A stretch of DNA of 64,000 nucleotides, from assembly GCA_002077065.1 (NCBI GenBank), contig NAJO01000027.1:62001-126000 (forward strand), given 5' to 3'. This DNA is from Cryoendolithus antarcticus (Eukaryota; Ascomycota; Dothideomycetes; Cladosporiales; Cladosporiaceae). Positions 10,222 to 21,933 of the stretch are shown here, in pieces. Positions within the stretch are counted from its first letter, which is position 1. Each line of letters starts with the position of its first letter. The translations under genes were made by a program, and so were the position numbers. Below the pieces are notes generated by a model. It worked only from the letters and a program-made list of their open reading frames with translations. It was not told where the DNA came from and made no database searches.

Positions 10222-12474
10222 CTACCGCCGAACGCTCCGCCTGCCGTTCGCAGTGAACAAGCCACGCGATGATTGGAACCCTGCACGGGGCTGAGTGTGC
10301 TCATAACGTAAGGGCTGAGCGAATGCGCTGCGTACGCCGCGGATCTGCGACAAGCCCATATCGCTAGCCTGTGATGATAAAGGAGGCAACGTGATCCTAC
10401 TACGAGACGCTGTTGGTCTTTGGTGGGTGTTGATCATGTGAGAGCGATGGCTCGCATCTCGCACGTCACGAGAGTGAGATCCCGGGGGACGCCATGATTC
10501 GCTGTTGTTCGATTGTTGGTACTGAGAGTCTGGATGTGGCCCCTGTATTGACCGACTATTGCTTATTTGACTCATGACGTCCGGTGGTACCGCATGGCTA
10601 TTATCATGGATCTGCTGTCTGCCTCGCCAATCGAATTCAGGTTCGGGACGGCTGTCGTGCATCGGCTGTCGAGAAGTGAAGAAACTTTGCCGTGAAGGTG
10701 CTCGTGCGTCCATACGAGTGGCGGAGCTTGGGACGCCGCTGCGATGGAAGAACGGACTAATCACGGATGACTGAGGTGGTCCACCAGGCCGCTGCGGTGT
10801 GGCATATGCATCCGGCGAGGTCGTTGGTGGCCTGGCGTATGGCACTTCTCCCGAAAGCACGTGTCTCGGCTCACGAGCTTGCATCGTTTGTTGTGCTGCC
10901 GCAGTCCCGTGCACTGAATGATAATCACGTATTCGCGAGAATAAACCGCCGTTGTGGCGTACGCTAGCGGCAGGATCTAGATGCTGATGTGCTCGACTGT
11001 CACGCATGTCCCATGACTGACTCGGTTGTGCCGCCGGGGTGATCTGCATCGGCTCGTCATATCGTGTGTGGCCGACCTGCGTCTGTGTGGTGTATGCTGC
11101 ATGCTCGGACACGTGTTTAGAGGATCGATTCGCCGCGGGGGCGTGGAAGGCGGCAGGCGCCCTTTCGTGGGTAGGTCGTTCATGTATGACGCATGGAATA
11201 TCGTACAGCATCTGCACAGGCTCGGGCTGTCTCGATGCAGGAGCTCTGCGCTCATCTCGAGCTACTAACCTGCGAGTTGGCTTCGAGAACGGAGGCGGCA
11301 TAAGATCGCGGCTGCTCGTGCGCTGTTTGCCTGGGCCATTGAGAGGTTTGGAGTCTGTTGGCTCGGTAAGACCCTTGTTCATGGGATGATGGCGATGTGT
11401 GTGGGCGATTTCTGGGAGATCACCCACTGGAACCCATGTCAATGAGTGATCCGACTGTGCATCTGAAGGCAACATACCTGCGGTGGTAGAACTTGACGGA
11501 AACCTACCGCCCTCTGCGACATCTTGCTGCGCAGTCAATTGTGCCGCAGCCTTGTTTTCTTGATGGGTGTCGTCTCGATACTGATAGTCGCGTGCGGAGA
11601 CAAGATAGCCAAGGTCTGCGAGCTGCGCTCGCATCTGCGCTAGATCCCTATGGCAGTCAGCTTGTGCAGGACGAGATAGGTGTAAAGCATCTCACTCGGC
11701 CATCTGAGGGACAATGCCAAGGTAGTGATTGATCAGTGATTCTCGTTTCTGCCACTTCCGCAATTGCGCCAAGTCCTTCTCGTGAGTTGACCTCGTCAGG
11801 GCGGCTTCACGCTGCATGCGCTGCATTTCCGCCTCAGCGTGCTTCCTTTGCTCCAGCTCGCCAGCATGTGCCGCCTCAGTCATCGCCTGCAAGTGCTGGG
11901 CAACTTGACACCGAGCATGTATCTTCTGTGCGAAGCGTGCAAGTGCTACATATTGGAACTGATCGGTGGTCAGCAACGGTCATGTGATGGATCGATCTCA
12001 GACCCACTCTGACTGCTTCCATCCCAGTCGATGAAGCTTCAATCTCAACTGGCGGGCATTTGAACCAGTTCTTGGGTATCATTGGATCATGCTCGCCAGC
12101 GTGGAAACCTCTGATACCGTACAGTTTTCGAGGGCTGTCGTCGTGAACGCCGAGGATGCACTGCGGACAGGGAGCTTCTGGTTGAGCATCTTGCCGATGG
12201 AACGGTGCCGCTACGATGCGCGTCAGTCTTGGGCAGCTCTTCGCTGAGCTTACCCCTTCTCACCGCCTCCTAGCAGATGCTTGCTGCAAAACAGGTGCGT
12301 GCAGTCAGCGATCCACATCCGAGTGACGACGCCATCATCGTCGCCAGAATTGCTGTGGAAGCCCTTGTTACTCTCCCGACTTGCGTAGACTTCAGAGACA
12401 GTAGCTTGGCAGATGCCGCAGCTGAAGACGATTTCAAGAACGTCCAAGTCGTGCGTCACTGTCGTATCACCCAT
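10222..12474 (-). CDS. RING/coiled-coil protein, HEI10/Zip3-like architecture
   Basis: Four exons on the minus strand: 12474..12264, 12210..12008, 11958..11696, 11647..10222; 700 aa. All junctions keep frame with GTGAGA/GTGGGT donors. The N-terminus is a RING-like module: FSCGICQATVSEVY, an insert, then ADCTHLFCSKH and PCPQC. A conserved linker follows (FQYVALARFAQKIHARC), then a coiled coil (about 160-225), ending LINHYLGIVPQMAEDL. The remaining 450 residues are Ser/Pro/His/Arg-rich and disordered. RING at the N-terminus, a short linker, coiled coil and a disordered tail is the layout of the HEI10/CCNB1IP1/Zip3 meiotic crossover E3 ligases, and the CxHxFCxxH spacing fits them. That relation is inferred from layout and motif. 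A generic fungal RING protein remains possible. Confidence 0.7.
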
Positions 12475-12746
12475 GACCGTAAGGAGACATACTATAGCGG
12501 AGGTCGCAATTCTTTAGATATGTAGTGGTGAGGGGAGGGTGCTGACTTGAGATGAAGTCGAGTATTGCCCATTTGAGAAGTCGTGCCTTCCTTCTCCGGC
12601 TGTACTTACCACTCCATGCACACAGTGCCTCATATGAGGTATACTAGTACCTGCCCACATCCACGTCTAGATCACATCTACATAGCACGCTAAGCAAAGG
12701 GATAGAGGTGTCGAGATCATGTGTACACTTGGGTATGGTAATTGTC

Positions 12747-13442
12747 TTACATGAAGACTCTGCATGGGTATCTGCAAAAATATTAGTCTGTGATTCCCAA
12801 ACGCCCGTCGACAAACATACGAGTCCGAGTATGCCTGGTCCGCTGGTCCTTGCAATGTGTACCGCTTGCCCTGCAAATGCCTGCTCGCTGGCTTCGGCGG
12901 TAGCCCGTCCGAACCCAGAACACCCCTCGCCATACCCTTCTCCTTCTCGAAGAACGCACTCAGTCCCCTCTCACCCTCTTCCTTCAGTGCCACAAGCTGC
13001 TTGCTTCCTGCGTCCCCAATCTGGAGCACATCCTCCTTCGGCGCAGCTGCCGAGCCGACCGACAGCAGAGCGACCACATCCGGTTGCCTTACCACTGATA
13101 GCTGAGGGTACTGACGCCGCACGTCGCGCTTCCAGTACGGGTTCTCCGCGATGTCACCCGCCGGTACTGTGACCTTATCGTCGTAGAGTGCTGGGTCGTT
13201 GCCGCCGGGTGTTGGGTTTCGGAATTGCGGGTTCATGGGAATACCAGTTGAGCGCTTCGAGTCGATGGCGAAGAAGTTGTTGATGCGTGCGTATATTCCG
13301 GTGGGCTGGACTGTGTACTTCTGTGTTGCTTGTCAATGCTGGTCTTCACGAGAGCTCACCGGCGCGCTTGACGGACCTTCCACTGCGCATCGCGACCTGC
13401 AGCCGAGGCGGCTGACTTCACAGCCTTCCCAGCAGAAGCCAT
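12747..13442 (-). CDS. NADH:ubiquinone oxidoreductase 21 kDa subunit (complex I)
   Basis: Three exons on the minus strand: 13442..13377, 13320..12821, 12771..12747; 196 aa. The product contains KYTVQPTGIYARINNFFAID, GDIAENPYWKRDVRRQYPQL, LSVGSAAAP and ends SYPCRVFM. These match the fungal complex I 21 kDa accessory subunit, which sits at the inner mitochondrial membrane. Intron 2 (GTATGT...TTTTTGCAG) is firm because it restores the family C-terminus. The exon 1 border is less sure: the attractive GTGAGC donor further downstream breaks frame, whereas GTCCGT at 13376 gives a 56-bp in-frame intron. The same GTCCGT donor is needed in the TGT gene of this window. Confidence 0.85.
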
Positions 13443-13774
13443 GACTTGTGATGATCAAGAGATACAACCACAAGTTCCACTGGTCTTTTGAGGTCTGTAG
13501 CTCGAGGATGTGGTGTAAGAGGGCGAGGGATTGAGTTGCGCGTAGACTTCGTACCGACCATGATGAAATATACAGCGACATCAACGATGACAGTGATCGA
13601 ACGGATCACGGCTTCAAGAGCAATGACAACGATAAACAGCGCCGACGCAAGTAATCAATGACTAGATCAGGAGTGGTTTCGTTCGAGGTTCTGCAAGTTG
13701 TGTAGGTAGCTGCGTAGGAGGCAAAGTGGCACATCCCATCTCGACCACCCTCGGCCGTCCTGGTCGAAATCACG
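13443..13774. other. Intergenic, divergent promoter
   Basis: 332 bp between complex I 21 kDa (minus) and the POF1-like gene (plus). No motif singled out. Confidence 0.5.
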
Positions 13775-14743
13775 ATGCCGGACGACGACATGGCATTTCA
13801 ACGAACCTATAAAGCTTTGGCGACCAATCTAGACAAGGCACTCAAGGAATTCCAATTGTCTTCATCCAAATTCCGCGTTCTTCAGACGATCAACCCTTCA
13901 GATCCGACCAAACCTCAACCACCAACCCCAGTCGTCCGTTCAGACTCCCCCAGAACCCTCTTCATTCTCGACTCCTCCTTCAACCCTCCAAGCATAGCCC
14001 ACCAAACGCTCGTCGAGTCTGCTTTGCAAACTTCGAACAGCTCGAGATATCCTAAGCCTCATCGCCTCCTCCTCCTCTTCAGCACTCAAAACGCCGACAA
14101 AGCCCCTTCAGCAGCGTCTTTCGATCAAAGACTAACGTTAATGACGATCTTCGCCTCTGACATCCTCTCCAATCTACTCTCGTCATCCACCTCAGACGAC
14201 TTCTCAATCTCCTCAATCGACATCGGCGTCACAACAGCCCCCTACTACACGGACAAATCCGCCTCCATAGACACCGACTCCTCCAGCCCAGACGCTTACT
14301 ACCCACGAAGACCTGACGGCGAGACGGCGAAACACATCCACCTAATAGGCTTCGACACAGCCACCCGCTTCTTCGCCCCAAAATACTACCCCTCGTTCAA
14401 CCCTCCCCTCTCAGCCCTGCAACCCTACTTCACAGCGGGCCACTCCCTGCGCGTGACTCTGCGACCAGACCCTCAATTCGGCTCTGTGGCTGAGCAACGG
14501 GCCTGGCTTGCTCGACTAGGAGAGGGAGGGCTGGAGGCGGAGGGCGGGAAGCGTGAGTGGGCTAGCCAGGTAGAGGTTGTGGAAGCTAATGAAAGGGCGG
14601 ATGTGAGCAGTACGAAGATTCGTAAGGCTGCGAAAGCAGGGAAGTGGGAGGTTGTTGGGGGCTTGTGCACCGAGGGCGTGGCGAAGTGGGTGGAGAGCGA
14701 AGGGTTATATAGTGAGGATGCTAGGGGGGCAAAGATGGGCTGA
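13775..14743 (+). CDS. POF1-like nicotinamide-nucleotide adenylyltransferase family protein
   Basis: Single exon, 322 aa. Nucleotidyltransferase fold: LFILDSSFNPPSIAHQTLV corresponds to the GxFxPxHxxH substrate loop, HIHLIGFDTATRFF to the central strand, and ADVSSTKIRKAAKAG to the ISSTxIR phosphate-binding motif. The order and length fit the POF1 branch of eukaryotic NMNAT-like proteins, which join NMN and ATP to make NAD. The first position of the loop is DSSFNPP rather than GSFDP, typical for the POF1 group. Yeast Pof1 has been linked to filamentation and protein quality control, so a role other than NAD synthesis is possible. Codon use shifts from CT-rich to purine-rich along the gene, with no frame break. 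Confidence 0.8.
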   Translation: MPDDDMAFQRTYKALATNLDKALKEFQLSSSKFRVLQTINPSDPTKPQPPTPVVRSDSPRTLFILDSSFNPPSIAHQTLVESALQTSNSSRYPKPHRLLLLFSTQNADKAPSAASFDQRLTLMTIFASDILSNLLSSSTSDDFSISSIDIGVTTAPYYTDKSASIDTDSSSPDAYYPRRPDGETAKHIHLIGFDTATRFFAPKYYPSFNPPLSALQPYFTAGHSLRVTLRPDPQFGSVAEQRAWLARLGEGGLEAEGGKREWASQVEVVEANERADVSSTKIRKAAKAGKWEVVGGLCTEGVAKWVESEGLYSEDARGAKMG

Positions 14744-15159
14744 ATGAAGGCTTGAAGTGAAAGCATTGTGTTCGTGTCACCAAATGCTTTATGCTGCTGC
14801 CGAATATGTACACCCATACCAGCTTGATATCTCGCCAATCGACGAGAGACAGCCAAGAGGCGCGCCGGCCTATGATACACGAAAACATTAGCAACCTATC
14901 TATGTATTACAGCGCCGAAGACCCATCCTCTTGAGTATTGCAATGCGAGAACCGAGCTCGCGTGCAATCATGGAGAGGCTATGCAGAGAAAGATGTCATA
15001 GCAGCCTGTACAGTGCACACGACCAGTATGTGCAGTGTCTAGCTGCGTGAACGCGAGTGCCACCAGAAGTTGGAGGTGGCCAGAAGACGATGTAGTAGTC
15101 GGTCCTTGTCATTTGTAAGTTCGTGAAGCTGAAATCAGTGCACCGAGGCTGGCGCAGAT
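14744..15159. other. Intergenic, convergent 3' ends
   Basis: 3' regions of the POF1-like gene and of the minus-strand membrane protein. Nothing else seen. Confidence 0.5.
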
Positions 15160-17295
15160 CTAGCCCATGATGTTGTCGCCACGTCTCATGTCCCAGCTGG
15201 GCTTGAGCTGCGTAGCGAGATCGCTCTTCGACGCAACCATGTCGGTCGGCAGACGAGAGACGCGATAGGCACCTGAGCGGATGGCGCTCTGCTGAGCAGC
15301 GGAGAGACTCGACTTGTTGGAGCGAATGGATCCAGCGTCGCTTGCACCATCTTGTCCTCGGAAACGCGGCGGCGCTGCGAAGTCAAGTGCGGTGAAAGTG
15401 CTCGAGTTGCGAAGCAGGTGCGGAGATGGCATAGGACTTAGCTCGTCGAATGCGCTTGCAAGCGGGTTGTGAGCAGCGACGACGGGGCTGTAAGGACGTG
15501 AGCCACCGCGCGGGCTGTCAGGGGTACGACCGGCTTGCCTGTCCCTGTATGTGGTGGGAGGCGCGAAGTCATCGGCGTTGAAGATCGCTGTATCGTCTTT
15601 GAGCAAATGGGGAGTCGGTAGCGACTTCAGCGGCTGAGGAGGCGGCAGTCGCTTCTTCGGCATCGACTGTGCACGACCACGGGGTCCCGGACGAGCAGAC
15701 TGAGTCGATTGGTGGCGGCGATGCGGGCTGTAGGAATCAGATCCGATGGGTGTGCGAGCACCGCGCGGTGGTGGCGTCATGGCTCTCCTTCCGACTGGCT
15801 GAGCGAAAGGTCGCTGCGTGCTGATGAAGCCTCCCGTGCTGGGGTCGTAAATTGCGCCATCGAGATACGCTGGGTCAACGTCCTCCTGATATTGAGCAGC
15901 CGGAGCGCCTTTTTTATCATCGAAGTACTCTTTGTAGAAGGAGCGAATCCTATTCGCGCGTATCTCCGGGTTGTCTTCGGGAAGGTCAGAAGGTAGCGGC
16001 CTAGTGCCCATGACTGATAGGCGGTTCTGTGGCATCTGCGGTCGTGCAAGTCGAGGCACGGCAGCTGGAACCTCCGCTGCAGGCGGATCGACATGGATGA
16101 AGGATGGGTCAATGTCGTACTCTGATGTCGGTATGCTGATCTGTGGGAGCCTGGGAGCAGTCTGCTTGAAGGCCTCGCTGGTCGCGATTGGAGACGTCAC
16201 GGGCTTGCGCGATGGAGCAGAGTCTTTGCGAGGAGGTAATGACGCGGATCGAGCGGACGCAGCATTTGAGGACGTTCGCGGAGGCCGTGCAGCAGACGGC
16301 TTCTCCGTGGGTGGAGGCGGGGGCGGAGGCGGCGTGAATGTCTCTAATGCTCGGCCAGGTTCCTGGATGCTGGGTAGCGGCGCGTCAGAACCCTGGCTGG
16401 TCTTGCTACTGGGCGGACCGCTCTTTGCCTGGCTGTGCATCTGGCGTGGTGGCTGCTCGCCAGAGCTCAGTGAGTCGTGCGGTGATTGGGATTGTCCGCG
16501 CTTCGGGTATGATTGCGACATTCTTTGAGCATTTTTGATCAAGCCAGATTGCTCATGTCCTGACTGTACGCTTGTGGCAGCAGACGAGTAAGTCGAGGAC
16601 TTGTCATTGTACTGCCGTGCAAAGCCTGGAAACGATCCATTTGGTCCAACCTCGCTCTTCAGCATCGTGACCGGGCGATATGGGTCGTTGTCATCGTTAA
16701 ATGACCGAGACATGCTGTGAATTGAGCCTCGCGAGTTGCTCACTTCGGCTGGCAGAAGGTATGGGTTTCCCAAACTCATGTCCATCGACAGCTGGCGGGA
16801 CTTCATGTCTGGTCTTACGGCACCATTGCTGGTGTCGGTGACTTTCATCTCAGGTACGCCTTTTCGTTGCTTGGCCCACTTCGATTGTGCCGGCTGAGCG
16901 TCCATCATGCCAAAGTCGAGCGACTTGTGTGGGTCATTGGCGTCTTCGATCTTTTGCTTCTTCACATGTCGCTGGTGCAGCCATACCATAACAGCTAGTG
17001 CGCATAGCAAGGGGATACTAGGCGGATGTTAGCGATGTTCGCATGTGATGCCAATGCCACAGACATACCCAGCGCCGAGGGCGATAGCAATGGTCTGGGT
17101 GTTGGCCAGACTGGCTGGCGTCTGACATCCCGAAGCAGTGTCTTTTGGATTGCAGCTGCTTGTCTCTCTCGCGATGATTGTGCGCGTCACCATGTTGTGA
17201 ACGGACGTCGCCACATCTCCAGCAACATGCTCAATCCCACGTTCTTGTACTCTGTTCCATTGTGAAGCAGCGTCGGCCAGCAAACCCAGTTTCAT
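15160..17295 (-). CDS. Single-pass membrane protein with long disordered cytosolic tail
   Basis: Two exons on the minus strand, 17295..17069 and 17017..15160 (51-bp intron, GTATGT donor); 694 aa. Residues about 69-91 form one transmembrane segment made by the splice (TIAIALGAGIPLLCALAVMV), then a basic HQRHVKKQK stop-transfer and the conserved EDANDPHKSLDFGM. The remaining 580 residues are Pro/Ser-rich, with a run of prolines, many SP/RP motifs and FxADDFAPP-like short linear motifs. The short N-terminal part has two Cys (SSCNPKDTASGC) and no evident signal peptide. I recognise this as a conserved Pezizomycotina family resembling Axl2/Skg6-type TM proteins, without an assigned role. Cell-wall or polarity signalling would be a guess. 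Confidence 0.75.
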
Positions 17296-18714
17296 GGTGC
17301 GGGTGTCTCGGGACGCGAGAAACAGTCGTGTGATGTGGGTATATTACCACCGCATATAATGTTTGCTGTTGTGCTCGTCGTAGGGAGACTTCACTCGGTC
17401 TGTGTTGTGTGCTTTGGTTGGCCGTTTCACGTAGCAAGACAGTCCAGTCTTCAATGCTTCGGCGATGATCGGAGGCCTGCTGCTAAGTCGCGTGCTCGGC
17501 GGTATTATCGTAAAGGAGTGTGGTGTGCAGTAAGTAATGAGTGACTGAAAAGCGTACAATGAATGACTGGGTGAATGAATGAACGTCGACCGGGCGCGCA
17601 GAAGTGAAGCACTGAGGGCGGTGGTGCAGAGTGACGAGGTGAGCAAGTCTGCATCCTCGAAGGGCGAGAAGGGAGGGCCTGGTATCATGGACCGTGCTGA
17701 GCCATGGATGCGGAGCTAGTGCTTCACCCTGCTCCCGCGTGTCATTCATCTCGATTATCTCATGCTATATGTCTCGGCTGCATGGTCGCCGATAGGGTCC
17801 TGTCGCGGTTGAGGCAACATAACTCGCATCAGCTTCACTTCCACCGATCGCTCTTGCCGTTGTAATGTCTATTGACCGTGTTTCTCAAGTAGCATCACCT
17901 CGCGTTTCGCTCTCCACATGCAGCCCCTAACTCTATACTAGCGCTACTGCCAGGAACCCGCTCTCTGCAGGCGAATCATAATCATCTTGCAGCAGGGCTC
18001 GAATGCTTGTTCTGCCGCTGCGGGAGGCTGAGATAGGCGCCGCCCAATCCTTTCGCCATCTCATCATCTCGTCGCCCTATACTCACACAGGGTAAACCCG
18101 GTCAGAGTCCACAAGACTATTGCATCAGCACGGCAATCGCAGAACGACGGCGGAGTGTTCACCAGAAGCGGTGGGAAACACGGCAGAAGCTCATCTATTC
18201 TTCCTGCATCCGGGATCGGGACTGTAGGATTTTGGTACCGTGCAATTTCCCACTGGAGATCATTATTGTGCGACTGTGCAGGGGTGAATCCGCAACACGC
18301 CCATCCATCATCAGCCTGCGGACGACCACAGCACTTCGCGCCGTTGCCAGGTCCTAGTTCTCGTGAATACACATCAACAGCGACCTGCCATTCTCGTGAC
18401 TACACCTCAAAAGGGCTGGTTCTCACTGCCCTGTGATGATCCCCAGGACCCGCCATCGTGTCGAAGGTCCGCACATGTAGTGCATTGCTGTAAGTGATCT
18501 CGTGCCATTCCACCGGTTCTTCAACATCACTTCCCTCATCGAGAAGCGCAACACACCTGCAGAGCGCATCAAATGACGCAGCTTGTGTGACTTGGAGCTG
18601 TAGCTTTCACGACCGCTACTTCGGATCATTGCTCCTCGACAGTCCATTTCATCCAGTTCGGTTTGAGTGGGACAGCTTCTAAGTGACTCGGGTCCCATAT
18701 CTTCCGAAGCCATC
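17296..18714. other. 1.4-kb stretch without a recognisable gene
   Basis: Promoter side of the membrane-protein gene (minus) and of the F-box remnant (plus). Open frames here are short and lack family features, so I see nothing to annotate. Confidence 0.5.
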
Positions 18715-19239
18715 ATGCCCAGCCTTCCCCAAGATGTCCTCCTACTGGTCATCTCGCGACTCGACATCGACAGCTTTTTAAACGCCCGTCTACTCGATCG
18801 AGCTACCCACGACCTGATCATACGGCATATCCGCGGACTTGTCGCATCTGTCGCGCAGGCAACCTTTGCCAACGAGCTGGGTTTCCTCGCTAAACGATCT
18901 CTACCGGCGGACTCGGGTGCATCTGCTTACCTGACGTGGCTCAGGGCATTGCGATACCAGTACCTTGCTGCGGTTATGCTAGAGTGTCGAGGCGTCAACG
19001 CCAAACGAGATAGCGATCTTGCTGTTGTCTCCGCTGAGGATCCAGTCGGCGATGATGCGAGATTCCACTTCGTCGCTGGTCTGCGTGTCCTCAACGAATT
19101 CGCCGTCATCGCGAGAGCTGTGGAAGTGCTGCCGCAGGAGCAGCTGAGAGGAGACGCTGGAAGTCTCGCGCGCACGAGCGGGAGTGCACAGTCTAGAGTG
19201 GAGGATGTGCATCACGAAAGAGAGCTACGGATCTGCTAG
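18715..19239 (+). pseudogene. F-box-like protein, probably truncated
   Basis: Frame from the ATG at 18715, 174 aa. MPSLPQDVLLLVISRLDIDS is an F-box start (Leu-Pro pair, then DVLLxVxSxL). The segment YLTWLRALRYQYLAAVMLE and AEDPVGDDARFHFVAGLRVL match a family of fungal F-box proteins that is usually about twice as long. After residue 145 the sequence becomes Ser/Arg-rich and stops at 19237-19239. No splice I tried restores the usual C-terminus. Immediately downstream lies a broken metallopeptidase fragment, so the truncation may be a rearrangement junction. A short functional F-box protein is not excluded. Confidence 0.5.
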
Positions 19240-19364
19240 AGACGATTGGATCATGTGCGAACGCTTGACCTGGAATCACTACACGCCTATCGTCATCTTC
19301 GGCACGAAGAAATGGTCAAATACTTGACCTTGTGCCTCTGAGCGGACACTGATGCCCCTAAGAG

Positions 19365-19846
19365 CGTCACCAATCAAGCCCTCGCCCGGAAGTACTTCCC
19401 CAACCACGCCGCAGCTTACACCGCCACGTCCATCGTCGATCCCTCTCACGAATTCTTCATGTCCGCCAGATTCGACTACGATAGCATAATGATCTACTCC
19501 TTCCAGATGTGCAGCTCCCGCTCCTTGTCTCCGCCTCCAAACGCAGGCCGTCACAACATCGGCGATAAGCCCGTCATGTCGGATATCCGTCGGGTTCGAC
19601 GAAAAAGAGTGATATGTTCATGCTGTATCAGGGTGGTGCGAGGGACGCGAAGGATGCCAGGGTGTCGGCTGGGGACATTGCAGGGATCGCGCAGCTTTAT
19701 CCGAAGGGGACTAAGGACGGGGACGATGCGAAGGAATTGGCGAATTGGGGACCGAAAGACCTGAGCAAGGATATGATCATCGACACGGGGTTGCCGGACT
19801 GGGCTGGGGGAAGGACGAAGAAGCGACGAGAGCATCTCTGGGGATA
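19365..19846 (+). pseudogene. Metallopeptidase fragment (duplicate of the last exon of the downstream gene)
   Basis: Conceptual reading starts NQALARKYFPNHAAAYTAT, then FFMSARFDYDSIMIYS and GRHNIGDKPVM. A frame change near 19595-19615 is then needed to reach MFMLYQGGARDAKDARVSAG, IAQLYPKGTKDGDDAKE and the end at 19846. The same blocks in the same order form the last exon of the gene at 20447-21933 (RALARRF, AAAYTTG, FDYNSIMIYG, MVYQGGSADPAQAKIS, QLYPKGTKDGNAA). No zinc-site exon lies upstream. This is a truncated, frameshifted tandem duplicate. Confidence 0.75.
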
Positions 19847-20446
19847 GGGAGGGTGAGCATCCCGCGATGGAAGTGGTTCAGTATGGTGGCCAGGATGAAG
19901 TCCCTGAGATTTCGACTCGAGATTGACTCCGGCTAGCTCGGCAGATCTTGGCGCCTCATGCCTAGCACGTTAGTTCTTGCTTGTTCTTCATTCTCACTAC
20001 AACGGCGGCGCGCTTTGAAGTCGTGAGCAGCATGCTAGACCCGTCCCTTTCAGCGTCGTCGATAAGCCTGTCGAGCCAGTCAGCGCGAATGCGGCAAGAC
20101 TGTTTGTTGGCCTAGCAAGCCTATGCCGTTAGGCGTGGACGCTCTCGGAGACTATGCTGCTTGTTCCGGCTGTGATATCTCGGAAAGGACTCGATCTTTC
20201 AGCTGGCCGGGCGTCTTGCACACTGGTAGTCCAAAAGGCATGTGTCGATGCGCTGGCACAATGGAGCATACACCGATGTAGTTCGCTTGCTCAGCGAACC
20301 ACTACGTCGAAGACAAGACAAGTCGTGGTTCTGCTGCAGCTTCCTCCACCATACAACCACCTACCTCGAGGACCTTGAACCACCTTGGCCTCTGTGAGAC
20401 TACTCAGCCCACTTGTTCACAGCTCCGGCTCCCCCTTTACGGCAAG
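19847..20446. other. Spacer between the two metallopeptidase copies
   Basis: 600 bp. I see no remains of the missing 5' exons of the fragment and no other coding. Confidence 0.45.
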
Positions 20447-21933
20447 ATGCTGCTGGCTTACCTCTTCGGCTGCCTCGCCGTACTCATCACCCATGCCTCT
20501 GCCGTGTTGGAACTCGACGCCTCCACCATCTTCCAGCAGAAATGGCTGAGTGTGCAAAACGACTTCTCGGACATCGGACCCTGGCCTATCCTCGGGAAAG
20601 ATAATGACGGTGCTAATAATCAGCCTCTGACTTACTGCTTCAAGGACCAGAAAACCATTGATCACCTTGACGCTCTTGTGATGTCGGCGATTGAGATGTG
20701 GAGCCCGGCGTTGGACCACTCTTCGTTGAAGATTGTGACTGCTAATGGATGTACTCCTGGGGAGTGGCATTCTTGTCTTTGCGATAAGGTGTCGAAGCCC
20801 GTTGATGCGCTTGTCATTAGCGATGAAGGTCCACCTCCGCCTGGATTTGCAGATGCAGGGTACTTCAGCAGCGGCGGCGAAGGCGATGATGAGGTCGAGA
20901 TGGACGAGCATGGCGACCACGGAGCTTCCCAGACCATGACACGCACGACTATCGGCTACGACCACGGAAATAGAGACAAGGACCGACGCCATACCATGAA
21001 GCTGGTCATGTACGAGGACGCTCTGGCTCAAAAGGCAGACGTGCGCGCGAGATGAGTTCGGACGATCGCGCATGGATTTGGTGAGTACCGACCATCCCCC
21101 AAGCAGGGGCCAAGACATTGCTAACAAAATAGGATACGCTATGGGCTTCGAGCACGAGCATCAGCGCCCGGATCGGATGTTCTACCTCGAATTCCACTGT
21201 GATGCCCTCAATGGCTACGACAAGGCAGGTGTGCGACGACTCGCCCGGACAGAACCCAGTGCTAACTCTTCGTAATTTAGCTCGGCGAGTTCATCATGCG
21301 CGCGGACCCCGAAAAACTCAATGTCCCCGAGTTTGCTGGCCAAGACATGACAGCGCGCCTGCAGATCGTGTAGGTCTCCATCTGTTCTATGTTCCTCTTA
21401 GCCTTACCGCCACGAGCTAACCCGATACACTCAGCTGTAACAATCGCGCTCTGGCCCGTCGCTTCATCTCCTCTGCCGCAGCCTACACAACAGGCACCAC
21501 AGCCGATGGCTGGCAAGAGTATGTGATGTCGACGCCCTTCGACTACAACAGCATCATGATCTACGGCTCCTACTTCCTCGCCGACTCCTCCGCCACGCCA
21601 CCACAGGAGACCGATACCAACAGACACAACGTCGGTACTGGATGGGTCCTCACTGGTCTGCCCATGGGCGCCAAAAGCGAGAATGAGCGATTCATGGTTT
21701 ACCAGGGAGGCAGCGCGGATCCAGCGCAAGCCAAGATTAGCGAAGGAGACAAGGCGAGAGTGGCGCAGTTGTATCCGAAGGGGACGAAGGATGGGAATGC
21801 TGCGATGAACATGCTGGAGTGGGGCCCGAAGAAGGATCCAAACGGCGGCAGCTTTCAGGACAGCAGCCCACTCCACAAAACATCCGGTCGGGAGGCGAAG
21901 CGTCTGAGGCGTGCGTCGGTCCTGCGGGGTTAG
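20447..21933 (+). pseudogene. Astacin-like (metzincin) secreted metallopeptidase, degenerate
   Basis: Exons 20447-21080, 21133-21224, 21281-21369, 21435-21933. The introns keep frame; intron 2 uses a GC donor (GCAGGT). N-terminal signal peptide MLLAYLFGCLAVLITHASA, then a propeptide-like region with TYCFKDQKTIDHLDALVMSA. Metzincins need HExxHxxGxxH; here the spliced site reads HGFGYAMGFEH. The first and third His are kept, while the Glu is Gly and the second His is Tyr. A TGA stop lies in frame at 21053-21055, about nine codons before the site. The following EHEHQRPDR and FDYNSIMIYG (Met-turn equivalent) are family-typical. With both a stop and a lost zinc site, it should give no active peptidase. 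The 5' part alone could still encode a secreted 202-aa product. Confidence 0.75.

Noticed and set aside
20417..21127. 236-codon minus-strand open frame opposite the metallopeptidase
   Set aside because: Antisense shadow of the peptidase exon; the peptidase strand has the signal peptide and family motifs.
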